This document shows positions 11,403 through 24,361 of a stretch of DNA of 64,000 bases, piece after piece. Source of the stretch: Ficedula albicollis (taxonomy: Eukaryota; Chordata; Aves; Passeriformes; Muscicapidae); the NCBI RefSeq assembly GCF_000247815.1, contig NC_021685.1:17895972-17959971 (forward strand). Reading direction: 5' to 3'. Within the stretch, counting starts at the first letter, position 1. The number at the start of each line of letters is the position of its first letter. The notes under the pieces are model-generated. The model was not told the origin of the DNA, ran no database searches, and saw only the letters and a program-made list of their open reading frames with translations. A program made the translations under genes and the position numbers.

Positions 11403-13380
11403 TGCCATGGGATGGATTTATATGGGAATGTGGGGTTCAGTGTGTGCAGAGCAGCTGGAATGGGATGGATTTATCCAGGGGGGAATGGGGTTCAGAGTGT
11501 GCAGTGCAGCTGGAATGGGATGGATTTATCCAGGGGGGAATGGGGTTCAGAGTGTGCAGTGCAGCTGGAATGGGATGGATTTATCCAGGGGGGAATGGGG
11601 TTCAGAGTGTGCAGTGCAGCTGGAATGGGATGGATTTATCCAGGGGGGAATGGGGTTCAGAGTGTGCAGTGCAGCTGGAATGGGATGGATTTATCCAGGG
11701 GGGAATGGGGTTCAGAGTGTGCAGTGCAGCTGGAATGGGATGGATTTATCCAGGGGGGAATGGGGTTCAGAGTGTGCAGTGCAGCTGGAATGGGATGGAT
11801 TTATCCAGGGGGGAATGGGGTTCAGAGTGTGCAGTGCAGCTGGAATGGGATGGATTTATCCAGGGGGGAATGGGGTTCAGAGTGTGCAGTGCAGCTGGAA
11901 TGGGATGGATTTATCCAGGGGGGAATGGGGTTCAGAGTGTGCAGTGCAGCTGGAATGGGATGGATTTATCCAGGGGGGAATGGGGTTCAGAGTGTGCAGT
12001 GCAGCTGGAATGGGATGGATTTATCCAGGGGGGAATGGGGTTCAGAGTGTGCAGTGCAGCTGGAATGGGATGGATTTATCCAGGGGGGAATGGGGTTCAG
12101 AGTGTGCAGTGCAGCTGGAATGGGATGGATTTATCCAGGGGGGAATGGGGTTCAGAGTGTGCAGTGCAGCTGGAATGGGATGGATTTATCCAGGGGGGAA
12201 TGGGGTTCAGAGTGTGCAGTGCAGCTGGAATGGGATGGATTTATCCAGGGGGGAATGGGGTTCAGAGTGTGCAGTGCAGCTGGAATGGGATGGATTTATC
12301 CAGGGGGGAATGGGGTTCAGAGTGTGCAGTGCAGCTGGAATGGGATGGATTTATCCAGGGGGGAATGGGGTTCAGAGTGTGCAGTGCAGCTGGAATGGGA
12401 TGGATTTATCCAGGGGGGAATGGGGTTCAGAGTGTGCAGTGCAGCTGGAATGGGATGGATTTATCCAGGGGGGAATGGGGTTCAGAGTGTGCAGTGCAGC
12501 TGGAATGGGATGGATTTATCCAGGGGGGAATGGGGTTCAGAGTGTGCAGTGCAGCTGGAATGGGATGGATTTATCCAGGGGGGAATGGGGTTCAGAGTGT
12601 GCAGTGCAGCTGGAATGGGATGGATTTATCCAGGGGGGAATGGGGTTCAGAGTGTGCAGTGCAGCTGGAATGGGATGGATTTATCCAGGGGGGAATGGGG
12701 TTCAGAGTGTGCAGTGCAGCTGGAATGGGATGGATTTATCCAGGGGGGAATGGGGTTCAGAGTGTGCAGTGCAGCTGGAATGGGATGGATTTATCCAGGG
12801 GGGAATGGGGTTCAGAGTGTGCAGTGCAGCTGGAATGGGATGGATTTATCCAGGGGGGAATGGGGTTCAGAGTGTGCAGTGCAGCTGGAATGGGATGGAT
12901 TTATCCAGGGGGGAATGGGGTTCAGAGTGTGCAGTGCAGCTGGAATGGGATGGATTTATCCAGGGGGGAATGGGGTTCAGAGTGTGCAGTGCAGCTGGAA
13001 TGGGATGGATTTATCCAGGGGGGAATGGGGTTCAGAGTGTGCAGTGCAGCTGGAATGGGATGGATTTATCCAGGGGGGAATGGGGTTCAGAGTGTGCAGT
13101 GCAGCTGGAATGGGATGGATTTATCCAGGGGGGAATGGGGTTCAGAGTGTGCAGTGCAGCTGGAATGGGATGGATTTATCCAGGGGGGAATGGGGTTCAG
13201 AGTGTGCAGTGCAGCTGGAATGGGATGGATTTATCCAGGGGGGAATGGGGTTCAGAGTGTGCAGTGCAGCTGGAATGGGATGGATTTATCCAGGGGGGAA
13301 TGGGGTTCAGAGTGTGCAGTGCAGCTGGAATGGGATGGATTTATCCATGTGGGAATGGGGTTCAGTATGTGCAGGGCAGC
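11403..13380. repeat. 55-bp minisatellite, 36 near-identical copies
   Basis: Units start at 11408, 11461 and then every 55 bp to 13331. The core is GCAGCTGGAATGGGATGGAT then TTATCCAGGGGGGAATGGGG then TTCAGAGTGTGCAGT. By eye the internal copies are identical; only the first and last are diverged (for example TATGGGAATGTGG at the left and CCATGTGGGAATG at the right). Because 55 leaves remainder 1 on division by 3 and the unit has no stop in any plus frame, all three plus frames stay open for about 700 codons. These are not genes. Confidence 0.97.
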
Positions 13381-15290
13381 CTGCAGAGCTCTGGCTGTTT
13401 CATACACCACATAAATCACATTTGCAGTGACTGCTGCCTTCCTCTGCTCAGCTTTTGTCCTGACAGCAGCGAGCTCTGTGTCCCTGAGACCCCCTGTCCC
13501 CGTGGCCACTCAGGGCTGGGAAGGGGCTCCTGTGGAGGCACAGGGGACAGAAGTGACTCTTCTTTCTGAGAAGATGGAGCTCCTGTCTGGAGAAACAGTT
13601 TTGTATATATTCAGATTTTCCAAATTCCTCTAAATACTTGTACTAATGATTCTTTACAGTGTTTTTCCCTTCCTGGATGGCTGTCTCTGAGTGCAGGCCA
13701 GCCAGCTGAATTCTCCTGTGTTAGCTTTCTGTAGGTATGGATTTTGAAGCTCTCTTTTGCTAAACAAAATTACACCCTTAAAGGGCATTTCTGGGCTTTG
13801 TAAACCTGTCAGTAAAACCTCGCTGTGTTCAGTTTGATTTTTTTTTAGTATTGCTGACAGAGAAAGGAATCAGACACTGCTTTGGTTCCAAAGTGATTTC
13901 TTGCTGTAGAAATACAGAAAAAAATTCCATTTGAGTTTTCCCTCCAGGTAGTTTTATTAGAGAGATACGAGGGAGGGTCCTAGGCTTGTGTTTCTCTTTT
14001 AGAAGTTTTTATTCCAGCTTCCTTTCCTTGGCATAAACATTACATGTCCTGGCTGCATGGATGGGGAACACTGGGAGCAGTCTGGGATTTTGGAGCCCCA
14101 GCCCCTGCTCAGGGGGTGTTTTTGGAAGCTAAAGCTCCCCCAAATGCTCACCTTGCTCTGCCCTGCTCCCCTTGACAGCAGCAGAGCAGTTTGCTGTCAA
14201 AAGCCCATAGACTGAAATAAGCAGCATCAAACAAATGTCCTGTGAGAACTGCCAGGCCATGAAATTCTGGAATAAATACTCCCAGCCTATTGAAATGCCT
14301 GATTAACTCCAGTAGGATTGCTAGATTTAATGTTTGGGTGCTGGAAAGGAACCAGGGAAGTTCCCTGTGCATCTCAGCACTGCTGCTGGCAGGTACCTGA
14401 AGGCAGTCACCAGCCTGGAGGGGAATGCTGATCCCTGCAAATAACTGATCACATGAAGGGAGGTGTAAGAAGGACTGGGAACTGGAGGGGCTGGAACCTC
14501 TGGCTGAGGCACAGTCCCTTCCTGCTCCCTGCAGCCCAGGGTGTAGCACTGAGGCAGAGCAGATGTGCATCCTGCAGGGGAATTGGATCCAAAGGCAGCC
14601 TCTGTGCTCCACAAGGACTTGCAAACCTCTGTGGCTCAGCCTTGCACTCCCACCCTCTGGGACTCCTTGGCTTTGGTGCAATTTCCATTTGACACCAGTG
14701 AATCAACAAAGGTAAGGAAGACTCTTCAGAGGAGTTTTATGGTCTGGGTTTTTTGTGTGTTACAGAAAGGAGACAAACTGTGATTCTTGCTTTGCATTGA
14801 TCCATCAGACAAAATAAATCACTCTGGGGCCCTTGCAACTTTCCTGGTATTAATGAACACCAAGGAGTGGTGCCAGAGTATCGCTGGTAATGCACCAAAA
14901 TGAGCCAGTTTTGTGTTTCATCCTGAAAGGTTCCCAGAGTTGATCCCACAGAGCTGAACCAGCAGCTGCAGTGCAAACCTCCAAGCTGAAATCCAACCCT
15001 GACAGCAAGGTCCAGCCCCATGGGTGGCAGGGAAAATCACTGCAGAGGAGCAGGGCTCCTCCACAAAGCACGCTGGGCTCTAATACCCAGCTGGGCTCTA
15101 ATACCTGTCTGCTTGCATTACCTGCACCAGGGGCTTTGGCCAAGGCTCCTGCTGAAGGCTCCCCCTATCCTTGGAGGGATGGGGGGGGGAGGGTAATTTT
15201 CTTTTCTTGAGTTGTTCCCGGCTTCTACAGCTGTGAGAGAAGTTGTATTTACCTTACCCTGCCCCATGGTGGGCTAGTGGGCAGCAGGAC
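13381..15290. other. Single-copy non-coding sequence
   Basis: No gene recognised. AT-richer at 13600-14040 and GC-richer after that. A 16-bp direct repeat (GCTGGGCTCTAATACC) lies at 15072 and 15090. A 177-codon minus-strand frame at 14148-14681 has no recognisable domain and overlaps other frames. Confidence 0.5.
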
Positions 15291-15832
15291 ATGGCATGTA
15301 TCCCATCCCTGTATTCCATCCCTGTATCCCATCCTGTATCCTGCTCCTGTATCCCATCCTGTATCCCATCCCTGTATCCTGCCCCTGTACCACATCATGG
15401 ATCCCATCCTGTATCCCATTCCTGTATCCTGCCCCTGTACCACATCATGGATCCCATCCTGTATCCCATTCCTGTATCCTGCCCCTGTACCACATCATGG
15501 ATCCCATCCTGTATCCCATTCCTGTATCCTGCCCCTGTACCACATCATGGATCCCATCCTGTATCCCATTCCTGTATCCTGCCCCTGTACCACATCATGG
15601 ATCCCATCCTGTATCCCATTCCTGTATCCTGCCCCTGTACCACATCATGGATCCCATCCTGTATCCCATTCCTGTATCCTGCCCCTGTACCACATCATGG
15701 ATCCCATCCTGTATCCCATTCCTGTATCCTGCCCCTGTACCACATCATGGATCCCATCCTGTATCCCATTCCTGTATCCTGCCCCTGTACCACATCATGG
15801 ATCCCATCCTGTATCCCATCCTGTATCCCATC
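15291..15832. repeat. 50-bp minisatellite (CCTGTATCC family)
   Basis: After a lead-in of diverged CCCTGTATCCCATC monomers, a 50-bp unit runs from 15371 every 50 bp to about 15800. It contains CCTGTATCCTGCCCCTGTAC and then CACATCATGGATCCC. It merges into the longer-period array on the right. Confidence 0.92.
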
Positions 15833-17643
<1,811 letters not shown>

Positions 17644-18440
17644 ACGTGACACAGACAGATTGTCACAGGCACGTGACACGGACAGATTAATTATCACAGT
17701 CACGTGACACAGACAAATTATCACAGACACATGACACACATGGATTAATGACCACAGACTAGTGACACAGACGGATTAATTATCACAGACACGTGACTCA
17801 GACGGGTTAATTATGACAGACACATGACACACACGGATTAATGATCACAGACTAGTGACACAGATAAATAGTCACAGACACGTGACACAGACGGATTAAT
17901 TATCACAGTCACGTGACAGACAAATAGTCACAGACGCGTGACACACATGGATTAATTATCAGAGAAAAGTGACACACAGAGATTAATTATTGCAGACACA
18001 GATTAATTACCACAGTCATGTGATACAGACACATTATCACAGACACGCGACACGCACGGATTAATGATCACAGACACGTGACACAGACAGATTGTCACAG
18101 ACACGTGACACAGATTAATTATCACAGTCACGTGACACAGACAAATTATCACAGACACATGACACACATGGATTAATGACCACAGACTAGTGACACAGAC
18201 GGATTAATTATCACAGACACGTGACTCAGACGGGTTAATTATGACAGACACATGACACACACGGATTAATGATCACAGACTAGTGACACAGATAAATAGT
18301 CACAGACACGTGACACAGACGGATTAATTATCACAGTCACGTGACAGACAAATAGTCACAGACGCGTGACACAGACGGATTAATTATCTCAGACACGTGA
18401 CACAGACAGATTAACTATCACAGACACGTGGCACAGACGG
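17644..18440. repeat. CACGTG-bearing minisatellite with higher-order structure
   Basis: Diverged units of about 27-31 bp built on CACGTGACACAGACGGATTA then ATTATCACAGA. A block of about 300 bp from 17643 recurs from 18075 (offset 432) with the same variants in order, so there is a higher-order duplication. I count 14 CACGTG sites (17643, 17670, 17701, 17790, 17879, 17910, 18075, 18102, 18129, 18218, 18307, 18338, 18394, 18425). Four of these are the full GTCACGTGAC palindrome (starting 17699, 17908, 18127, 18336). CACGTG is the core of E-box sites bound by USF, MYC and MiT/TFE proteins; binding here is not shown. Confidence 0.9.
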
Positions 18441-19261
18441 ATTGTCAGGCTCAGAGTTTTCCACTCTGTGCGTTTAATTTGACTCAGCAGTGTCGCCCCG
18501 GTTTCTGCAGAGTCCACACTCTCAATCATTTCTATTGCTCCCGTGAGGAGGGAATTTTGCTTTATTTCTTTCTCGTGTGCTTGCACCTGCTGCGTTTTAC
18601 TGTCCCCTTGAACCCTTTCCTGCACGGGTGTGCTCTCCCAGGCTCTGCTGTGCTGCAGGGCTTTGAGTGGCTGGCCTGGGAAGGCAGGCTCAGGAGGGAG
18701 AGGAGGGGAGGCAGAGCAATCCCCAGCACCGTGCGCCCTGATGCCCTCCTGGTAATCCAGCCCTGGTCTAGAAATGTGGATTCAAACAAGTTATGCCATC
18801 GTTCCTGACCGGCCCAGCCCTGGTCACCAGCAGGTCCATCCTGCAGCCAGCTGGGATTGCTCCAGCTGGAGATGGGGGAAGCTTCCAGCAACTTCTCACA
18901 GGAGCCAGCCCTGGAGCCCCCCCACTACCAACACCTGGCCCATCATCCCAATTAACAAATTAATGCATCCCACGTGCATTAGGGCAGCGTTTGGCATCAC
19001 TGGGATGTGGCTGCCACCCCCACCCTGGGCCCTGGCACTGAGGGACCTCAACAACCCGCCCTGGGCAAGCAGCTTTGTCTGAGGTGCTGTGAGGTGAGGT
19101 CCACGTTCCGGAGGAGGATTAGCGGCAGAGGATGGGGAATGCCCATTTCTCACCATCTGGAGAGGAAGGGAATTAGTGATGGACAGAGGAATTGTGTAAT
19201 CATGTAGGGAAGGGAGGAGGGAAGCTCACAGTCCAGAGTAAAGACAGAACCCTCATGAGAT
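18441..19261. other. Single-copy non-coding sequence
   Basis: No gene recognised. GC-moderate, with overlapping chance frames around 18560-19160 on both strands. Confidence 0.5.
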
Positions 19262-19471
19262 GCAGCTCTGGTGGTGTGGAAGTTTCAACACACGGCTGTA
19301 TGTGCTCCCATGCTTGTGGAACATCCCTCAGATCCTGCTGGGATCCAGAGCAGAACAGTCGGAGGTGCAGCTCTGGTGGTGTGGAAGTTTCAACACATGG
19401 CTGTATGTGCTCCCATGCTTGTGGAACACCCCTCAGATCCTGCTGGCATCCAGAGCAGAACAGTCGGAGAG
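19262..19471. repeat. 105-bp two-copy tandem duplication
   Basis: Copies 19262-19366 and 19367-19471 abut. They differ at a few bases (ACACACGG/ACACATGG, ACATCCC/ACACCCC, GGGATCC/GGCATCC). As 105 is a multiple of three, frames through it repeat in register, which is not by itself coding evidence. Confidence 0.9.
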
Positions 19472-21522
19472 TTTCCTGGGGCTCAGCTTCCTGCACATCT
19501 ATGCCCCATTAGGATTCATGACTTCTTTGTCTTCTTGCCAGCATTGTCTGGTGGTGATTGCTTCAATTACCACCGTGGATGCCCATTTTAATTACCACTG
19601 TGGATGTCCATCCCTTTCTCTGGAGGTGCCCAGCCCTGGCTGCCCTTGCTGTCACTGCTGCAGTCACACACCACAGCCCTGTGCTGCAGGCTCCAAAGTG
19701 ACCACAGCATCACTTAAACCACGATGAGGTTTTCTTGGCAACAGCTCAGCTACTGTCGTGGCTGGAAGCAGATTGGATGGGAAGGCAGCAGGAGCTGGGC
19801 CCTGCGTTGGACAGACCTGTGTGACAGTGCCTGCAGAGGTGTAAAACTGTCTCCTCTTTGCAGGAGCAGCTTTCCCCAGGTGGCTGCAGGGATGTCAGCA
19901 GGAGGAAATGCAGGTTTGCTCTGGAGTGTTTAAAACTCCTCACTAAATTCCCCTGCTCAACCCCACGGCATCTCAGCTCCAGCTTCCCCCAGGTACACAC
20001 TTGGAGGAAAATCCCTCAGTTCCAGACTCATGCAACCTTTACTGCTGCTGCTGACTTCAGTGTTGTTCCTGCAGGACATCCCAAACCCAGTCAAATATTT
20101 CCAGAGGAGGAATTAATTATAGAGCATTCTTCCCGTGTTTTATGACGTTAGCTGGAGTTCCCATCCAAGAACTGAGGAGCCCACATTTGTTTGATTATCC
20201 ACTGCAGTGTTTGTTTTCCTTCCCATCGGACAGAAATGGGGCTGTCAGAGCGGCTGTCCCTGCAGGGGCAGGGAGATGTGGCTGAGGGAGGATGTGTGAG
20301 CACACCTGGGTGAGTGGCAGCAGTGTTCACCACCCCCTGCACCATCCTGCCCACCTCCCTGGAGCCTCCCTGCAAGGCCCAGTTTCCTTCTGCCTATCCA
20401 ATATTCCATCAGTGGGGAAGGGAAATGATGTCTTCAAAGGTGCTAATTGCTCATGTTTATCAAAAGCCCGACAGGAAGGTGGGGGAGCATTTCCAGCTCG
20501 GAAAGTTCTCCCTGCCCAGCTGTTCCAGAGAGCTCCAGGGTGATTTATAGCCCCGTTCACCCAGGGCTGGGCTCTTCTTTCAGAGCTCTTTAGGACAGGG
20601 ATGATTAGAAGTGACCAGCCTAGCACATGAGTCAGGCTCTAATAATGAACGAAACATGCAAATAGCCGTTCATAAATGACAAAAGCTGCAGCAAATTAAT
20701 GCTCCACAGCTTGGCTCTACCAGGGTGAGAAAGCCAAGAGGAGATCCCTCAGGTGAGGGAGGTTTTTGGGCAGATTAACCCAGCTCAAGGCTGTACCTCT
20801 GTCCTTGCAGCACTGCAAGGTGTGGGAGCAGCATCTGGCACAGCCAGGATTGATTTATCCAGAGGTCAGTGCCAGGAGGCTGATGATGGTGACTTCGTCA
20901 TCCAGCTCTGCATAACCCAAGCCCTCCTCTGACCACACCACTGTCTGATTAATGCCATTTAAAGCTGACAACAACTTTGAATTTAGTACTAAAATGATCA
21001 GGTATACACAAAAGGGCAAAATTCATAAAATTTGGATCTCCAGGTTCCAAAGGAACTCCTGTAGGGCTCACCTCTGGTTGAGGATACAGTCCTGGACAGA
21101 ACCACTGAAGTCTCCTTTGACTGCTGCTGGCTTAAGAGCACTCCCTATGCAAATATACAGCAGGGGAAGTCAGTGACTTTATGCTGCAGGAAAGGTCAGG
21201 AAAACTTTCAATTTTCTGAAAATGCTTGGCCATTGAACGCTGCTGCCAAAGGCACAAAGCAGAACTACATTTGCAAGCCTGTCAGACAAGAAAAGTATTA
21301 AGAGGTTTTTTAATATATTGTAAGTGTTTTCAAGTCATCTTATTATCATAAAGGTAAGATTTCAGCAGTTCAGGAAGACTGCTGAAGGGCTTTTTTTGGT
21401 GAGTTTGCCATTTCTCCCAGAGGCTCTGAAGGGAGTTTGGCTGGAAGGAAGATGTCACTCAGCATTGCTGAGGAAGCTGATTGACTGTGGGTGTCAGGCT
21501 TGGGTACAGGGGTCCTCTGCTG
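19472..21522. other. Single-copy non-coding sequence
   Basis: No gene recognised. A 25-bp diverged duplication (AATTACCACCGTGGATG and AATTACCACTGTGGATG) lies at 19565-19614. The right half is AT-richer. A motif-dense block at 20605-20715 is listed separately. Confidence 0.5.
20605..20715. promoter_or_regulatory. Possible conserved non-coding element with octamer
   Basis: Dense transcription-factor-like wording in single-copy DNA: CTAATAATGAACG, a perfect ATGCAAAT octamer at 20656-20663, CATAAATGACAAAAG, and AAATTAATG near 20693-20701. The motifs are visible. Function and conservation are inferred. Confidence 0.25.
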
Positions 21523-21944
21523 GAGAGGTTGGGCTTGGCTGACAGGCAGCCCCTGAGCAATCCCTGTCATGGGCAGAACAGACTCAACCTGGATAAAATT
21601 AATTGATTGCTCATTAAAGCAGGCAACCTTCTTTTCCTTTCTTCTCTGCCGGTCGGGTGGCTTTGTGCTTTTCCAGAGGTGCCACCAGCATCTCTGCAGG
21701 GCTCAGCTGCACTCTGCAGAGTCAGCCTGGGCCAGGGGAGAGGTTGGGCTTGGCTGACAGGCAGCCCCTGAGCAATCCCTGGCAGAACAGACTCAACCTG
21801 GATAAAATTAATTGATTGCTCATTAAAGCAGGCAACCTTCTTTTCCTTTCTTCTCTGCCGGTCGGGTGGCTTTGTGCTTTTCCAGAGGTGCCACCAGCAT
21901 CTCTGCAGGGCTCAGCTGCACTCTGCAGAGTCAGCCTGGGCCAG
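21523..21944. repeat. 215-bp two-copy tandem duplication
   Basis: Copy 1 spans 21523-21737 and copy 2 spans 21738-21944. Copy 2 lacks the short TGTCATGGGC insert near CAATCCCT. Otherwise they look near identical, including TTAATTGATTGCTCATTAAA and GGTCGGGTGGCTTTG. It lies just left of a decamer array. Confidence 0.9.
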
Positions 21945-21973
21945 GCAGAGCTGGGTGAGAGGGACCCTGAGCC

Positions 21974-22040
21974 CTGTCTGTCCCTGTGTGTCCCTGTGTG
22001 TCCCTGTGTGTCCCAGGGTGTCCCAGGGTGTCCCTGTGCA

Positions 22041-22123
<83 letters not shown>

Positions 22124-22790
22124 TGTCCCTGTGTGTCCCTGTGTGTCCCAGGGTGTCCCTGGGTGTCCCTGTCTGTCCCTGGATGTCCTGTGTGTCCCTG
22201 GATGTCTCTGTGTGTCCCTGGATGTCCCTGGGTGTCCCTGGATGTCCCTGTGTGTCCCTGTGTGTCCCTGGATGTCTCTGTGTGTCCCTGGATGTCCCTG
22301 GGTGTCCCTGGATGTCCCTGGGTGTCCCTGTGTGTCCCTGTCTGTCCTTGGGTGTCTCTGTGTGTCCCTGTCTGTCCCAGCCTGTCCCTGTCTGTCCCTG
22401 CCTGTCCCTGGGTGTCCCTGTGTGTCCCTGTGTGTCCCAGGGTGTACCTTTGTGTGCCTGTCTGTTCCTGTCTGTCCCTGTGTGTCCCTTTGTGTCCCTG
22501 TGTGTCCCAGGGTGTCCCTGGGTGCCCCTGTGTGTCCCTGTGTATCTCTGGGTGTCCCTGTATGTCCATGTTTGTCCCTGCCTGTCCCTTTGTGTCCCTG
22601 GGTGTCCCTGTACGTCCATATCTGTCCCTGCCTGTCCCTGTGTGTCCCTGTGTGTCCCTGTGTGTCCCAGGGTGTCCCTGTATGTCCCTGTCTGTCCCTG
22701 GATGTCCCTGGGTGTCCCAGGGTGTCCCTGGGTGTCCCTGTCTGTCCCTGTGTGTCCCTGGGTGTCCCTGGGTGTCCCTGGGTGCAGGGA
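21974..22790. repeat. 10-bp TGTCCCTG(T/G)G minisatellite
   Basis: About 70 decamers of TGTGTCCCTG, with GG, GA, TC and CC variants in the variable dinucleotide. It is broken by 81 C at 22042-22122. Stop codons are absent on both strands, so very long frames of repeated VPGCPWVSLC or DTQGHTGT type appear in several frames. These are artefacts. Confidence 0.95.
22042..22122. repeat. Pure poly-C tract, 81 bp, inside the decamer array
   Basis: Begins after GTCCCTGTGCAT and ends before GTGTCCCTGTG. The same decamer repeat lies on both sides, so the tract sits within one array and does not join two different ones. Confidence 0.95.
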
Positions 22791-22848
22791 GGGCTCTGAG
22801 AAGGGCCAGGCTCTGCTCCTCAGGGTGCCCTCAGTGTCTCCTCCCCAG

Positions 22849-23010
22849 GCTGAGCCCCCCCAGCTCCCTCAGCCTTCCCTGGGCACCGAGATGCTCCAGC
22901 CCTTGCCCAGCTCCAGGAGCTCCTGGCCCGGCTGTGCTGAGGATCCAGAGCTGGGCACAGCAGCCCAGAGGTGCCCCCAGGGCTGGCCACAGCACCCCAG
23001 AGATGTGTTC
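22849..23010 (-). mobile_element. CR1 LINE fragment, minus strand (copy 1)
   Basis: The block CAGCTCCCTCAGCC, GATGCTCCAGCCC, CTGAGGATCCAGAGCTGGGC and GGTGCCCCCAGGGCTGG follows the order seen in the CR1 tail read backwards, like the element at 3275-3600. Truncated at both ends and diverged. Confidence 0.65.
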
Positions 23011-23167
23011 CTTGACCTGGCCCTCACAAGAATATGAATGAATCTGGCTATAAACCATTTCAGGAGTAGGACTGTGCTGCTCTCCTGGGGGAGGCTGCTC
23101 CCAAGTGTAATTAGAGTTTTGCTCTTGGGTAACTCTCCTTGTCTTGGAGCTGTTGCTGTCACTTTGG

Positions 23168-23330
23168 GCTGAGCCCCCCCAGCTCCCTCAGCCTTCCCTG
23201 GGCACCGAGATGCTCCAGCCCTTGCCCAGCTCCAGGAGCTCCTGGCCCGGCTGTGCTGAGGATCCAGAGCTGGGCACAGCAGCCCAGAGGTGCCCCCAGG
23301 GCTGGGCACAGCACCCCAGAGATGTGTTCC
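23168..23330 (-). mobile_element. CR1 LINE fragment, minus strand (copy 2 by duplication)
   Basis: The same CR1 piece carried along by the 319-bp duplication, so it is not an independent insertion. Confidence 0.65.
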
Positions 23331-23485
23331 TTGACCTGGCCCTCACAAGAATATGAATGAATCTGGCTATAAACCATTTCAGGAGTAGGACTGTGCTGCT
23401 CTCCTGGGGGAGGCTGCTCCCAAGTGTAATTAGAGTTTTGCTCTTGGGTAACTTTCCTTGTCTTGGAGTTGTTGCTGTCACTTTT

Positions 23486-23938
23486 ACTAATGAATTTTTG
23501 CTTTAGTGCTATGATACCTTTCTGATTTCAATGATTCACACATCTGAGGACCACTAGGGACCACCAGCCTTGCAGCCTGGCCCCTTCTTGACACTGTATT
23601 CATTTCTGCATTTTTCTTACACTTCTTATGTTTGCAGCTACAGAAAATAATCTTTTAAATTCCCTGAATAACAACTGGAAAAAGGCTTTGGTGCCTGACC
23701 TAACAGCTCAGACTTTTTGTGGTGCCTAGCCTGCAGCCCTTGTGGGGAGCAGCAGGGCACTGCTGGAGCCAAGCTTTCCTTTTTCCTCTGACATCCAAGC
23801 AGAGGGAACACCTGATCCCCAACAAATGGGCAGTGCCACTGTGCTCTGCCTGCTGCCAAGGTCTGTAGGGCTGGAGGAGCATTCGGGGCTCCCGCCTTTC
23901 CCAGCGGGAAGCAGGATCTGAGCCAGGGCAGGACCAGC
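23486..23938. other. Single-copy non-coding sequence
   Basis: No gene or repeat recognised. Confidence 0.5.
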
Positions 23939-24361
23939 CCTGGGTGTGCTCAGCATTCCCACAGAGCCATAGCTGGGAATGCTGGCTGTGGAATGGGCTG
24001 CCCTGGGTGTGCTCAGCATTCCCACAGAGCCATAGCTGGGAATGCTGGGTATGGAATGGGCTGTGGAATGGAATGCTGGGTGGGGAATGGGTCATGGAAT
24101 GGGAATGCTGGGTGTGGAATGGGTTATGGAATGGGAATGCTGGGTGTGGAATGGGCTATGGAATGGGAATGCTGGGTGTGGAATGGGCTATGGAATGGGA
24201 ATGCTGATTATGGAATGGGAACGCTGGGTGTGGAATGGGTTATGGAATGGGAATGCTGGGTGGGGAATGGGAATGCTGGATGTGGAATGTGTTATGGAAT
24301 GGGAATGCTGGGTGTGGAATGGGAATGCTGATTATGGAATGGGAATGCTGGGTGTGGAATG
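23939..24361. repeat. 63-bp duplication leading into a 32-bp minisatellite
   Basis: CCTGGGTGTGCTCAGCATTC occurs at 23939 and again 63 bp on. Its GGGAATGCTGG end then runs into tandem 32-bp units (GAATGCTGGGTGTGGAATGG then GYTATGGAATGG) at 24072, 24104, 24136, 24168 and beyond, with shortened units toward the right. The array seems to have grown out of the 3' end of the duplicated segment. Confidence 0.88.

Larger units (their letters stand above)
22848..23485. repeat. 319-bp two-copy tandem duplication carrying a CR1 piece
   Basis: Copies 22848-23166 and 23167-23485 abut at a constant offset of 319. Differences are few (GGCCAC/GGGCAC, ACTCTCC/ACTTTCC, GAGCTG/GAGTTG). The left part of each copy is CR1-derived; the right part (CACAAGAATATGAATGAATC onward) is not recognised. 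Confidence 0.92.

Noticed and set aside
11331..13569. Three overlapping plus frames of 670-735 codons with a repeating GMGWIYPGGNGVQS-type peptide
   Set aside because: All three frames are open equally, which follows from a stop-free 55-bp repeat. A real gene would favour one frame.
21816..23041. 327-387-codon frames rich in VSLCVPGC and the antisense DTQGHTGT peptide
   Set aside because: Decamer repeat without stops. The tail reads into a CR1 fragment. No domain.
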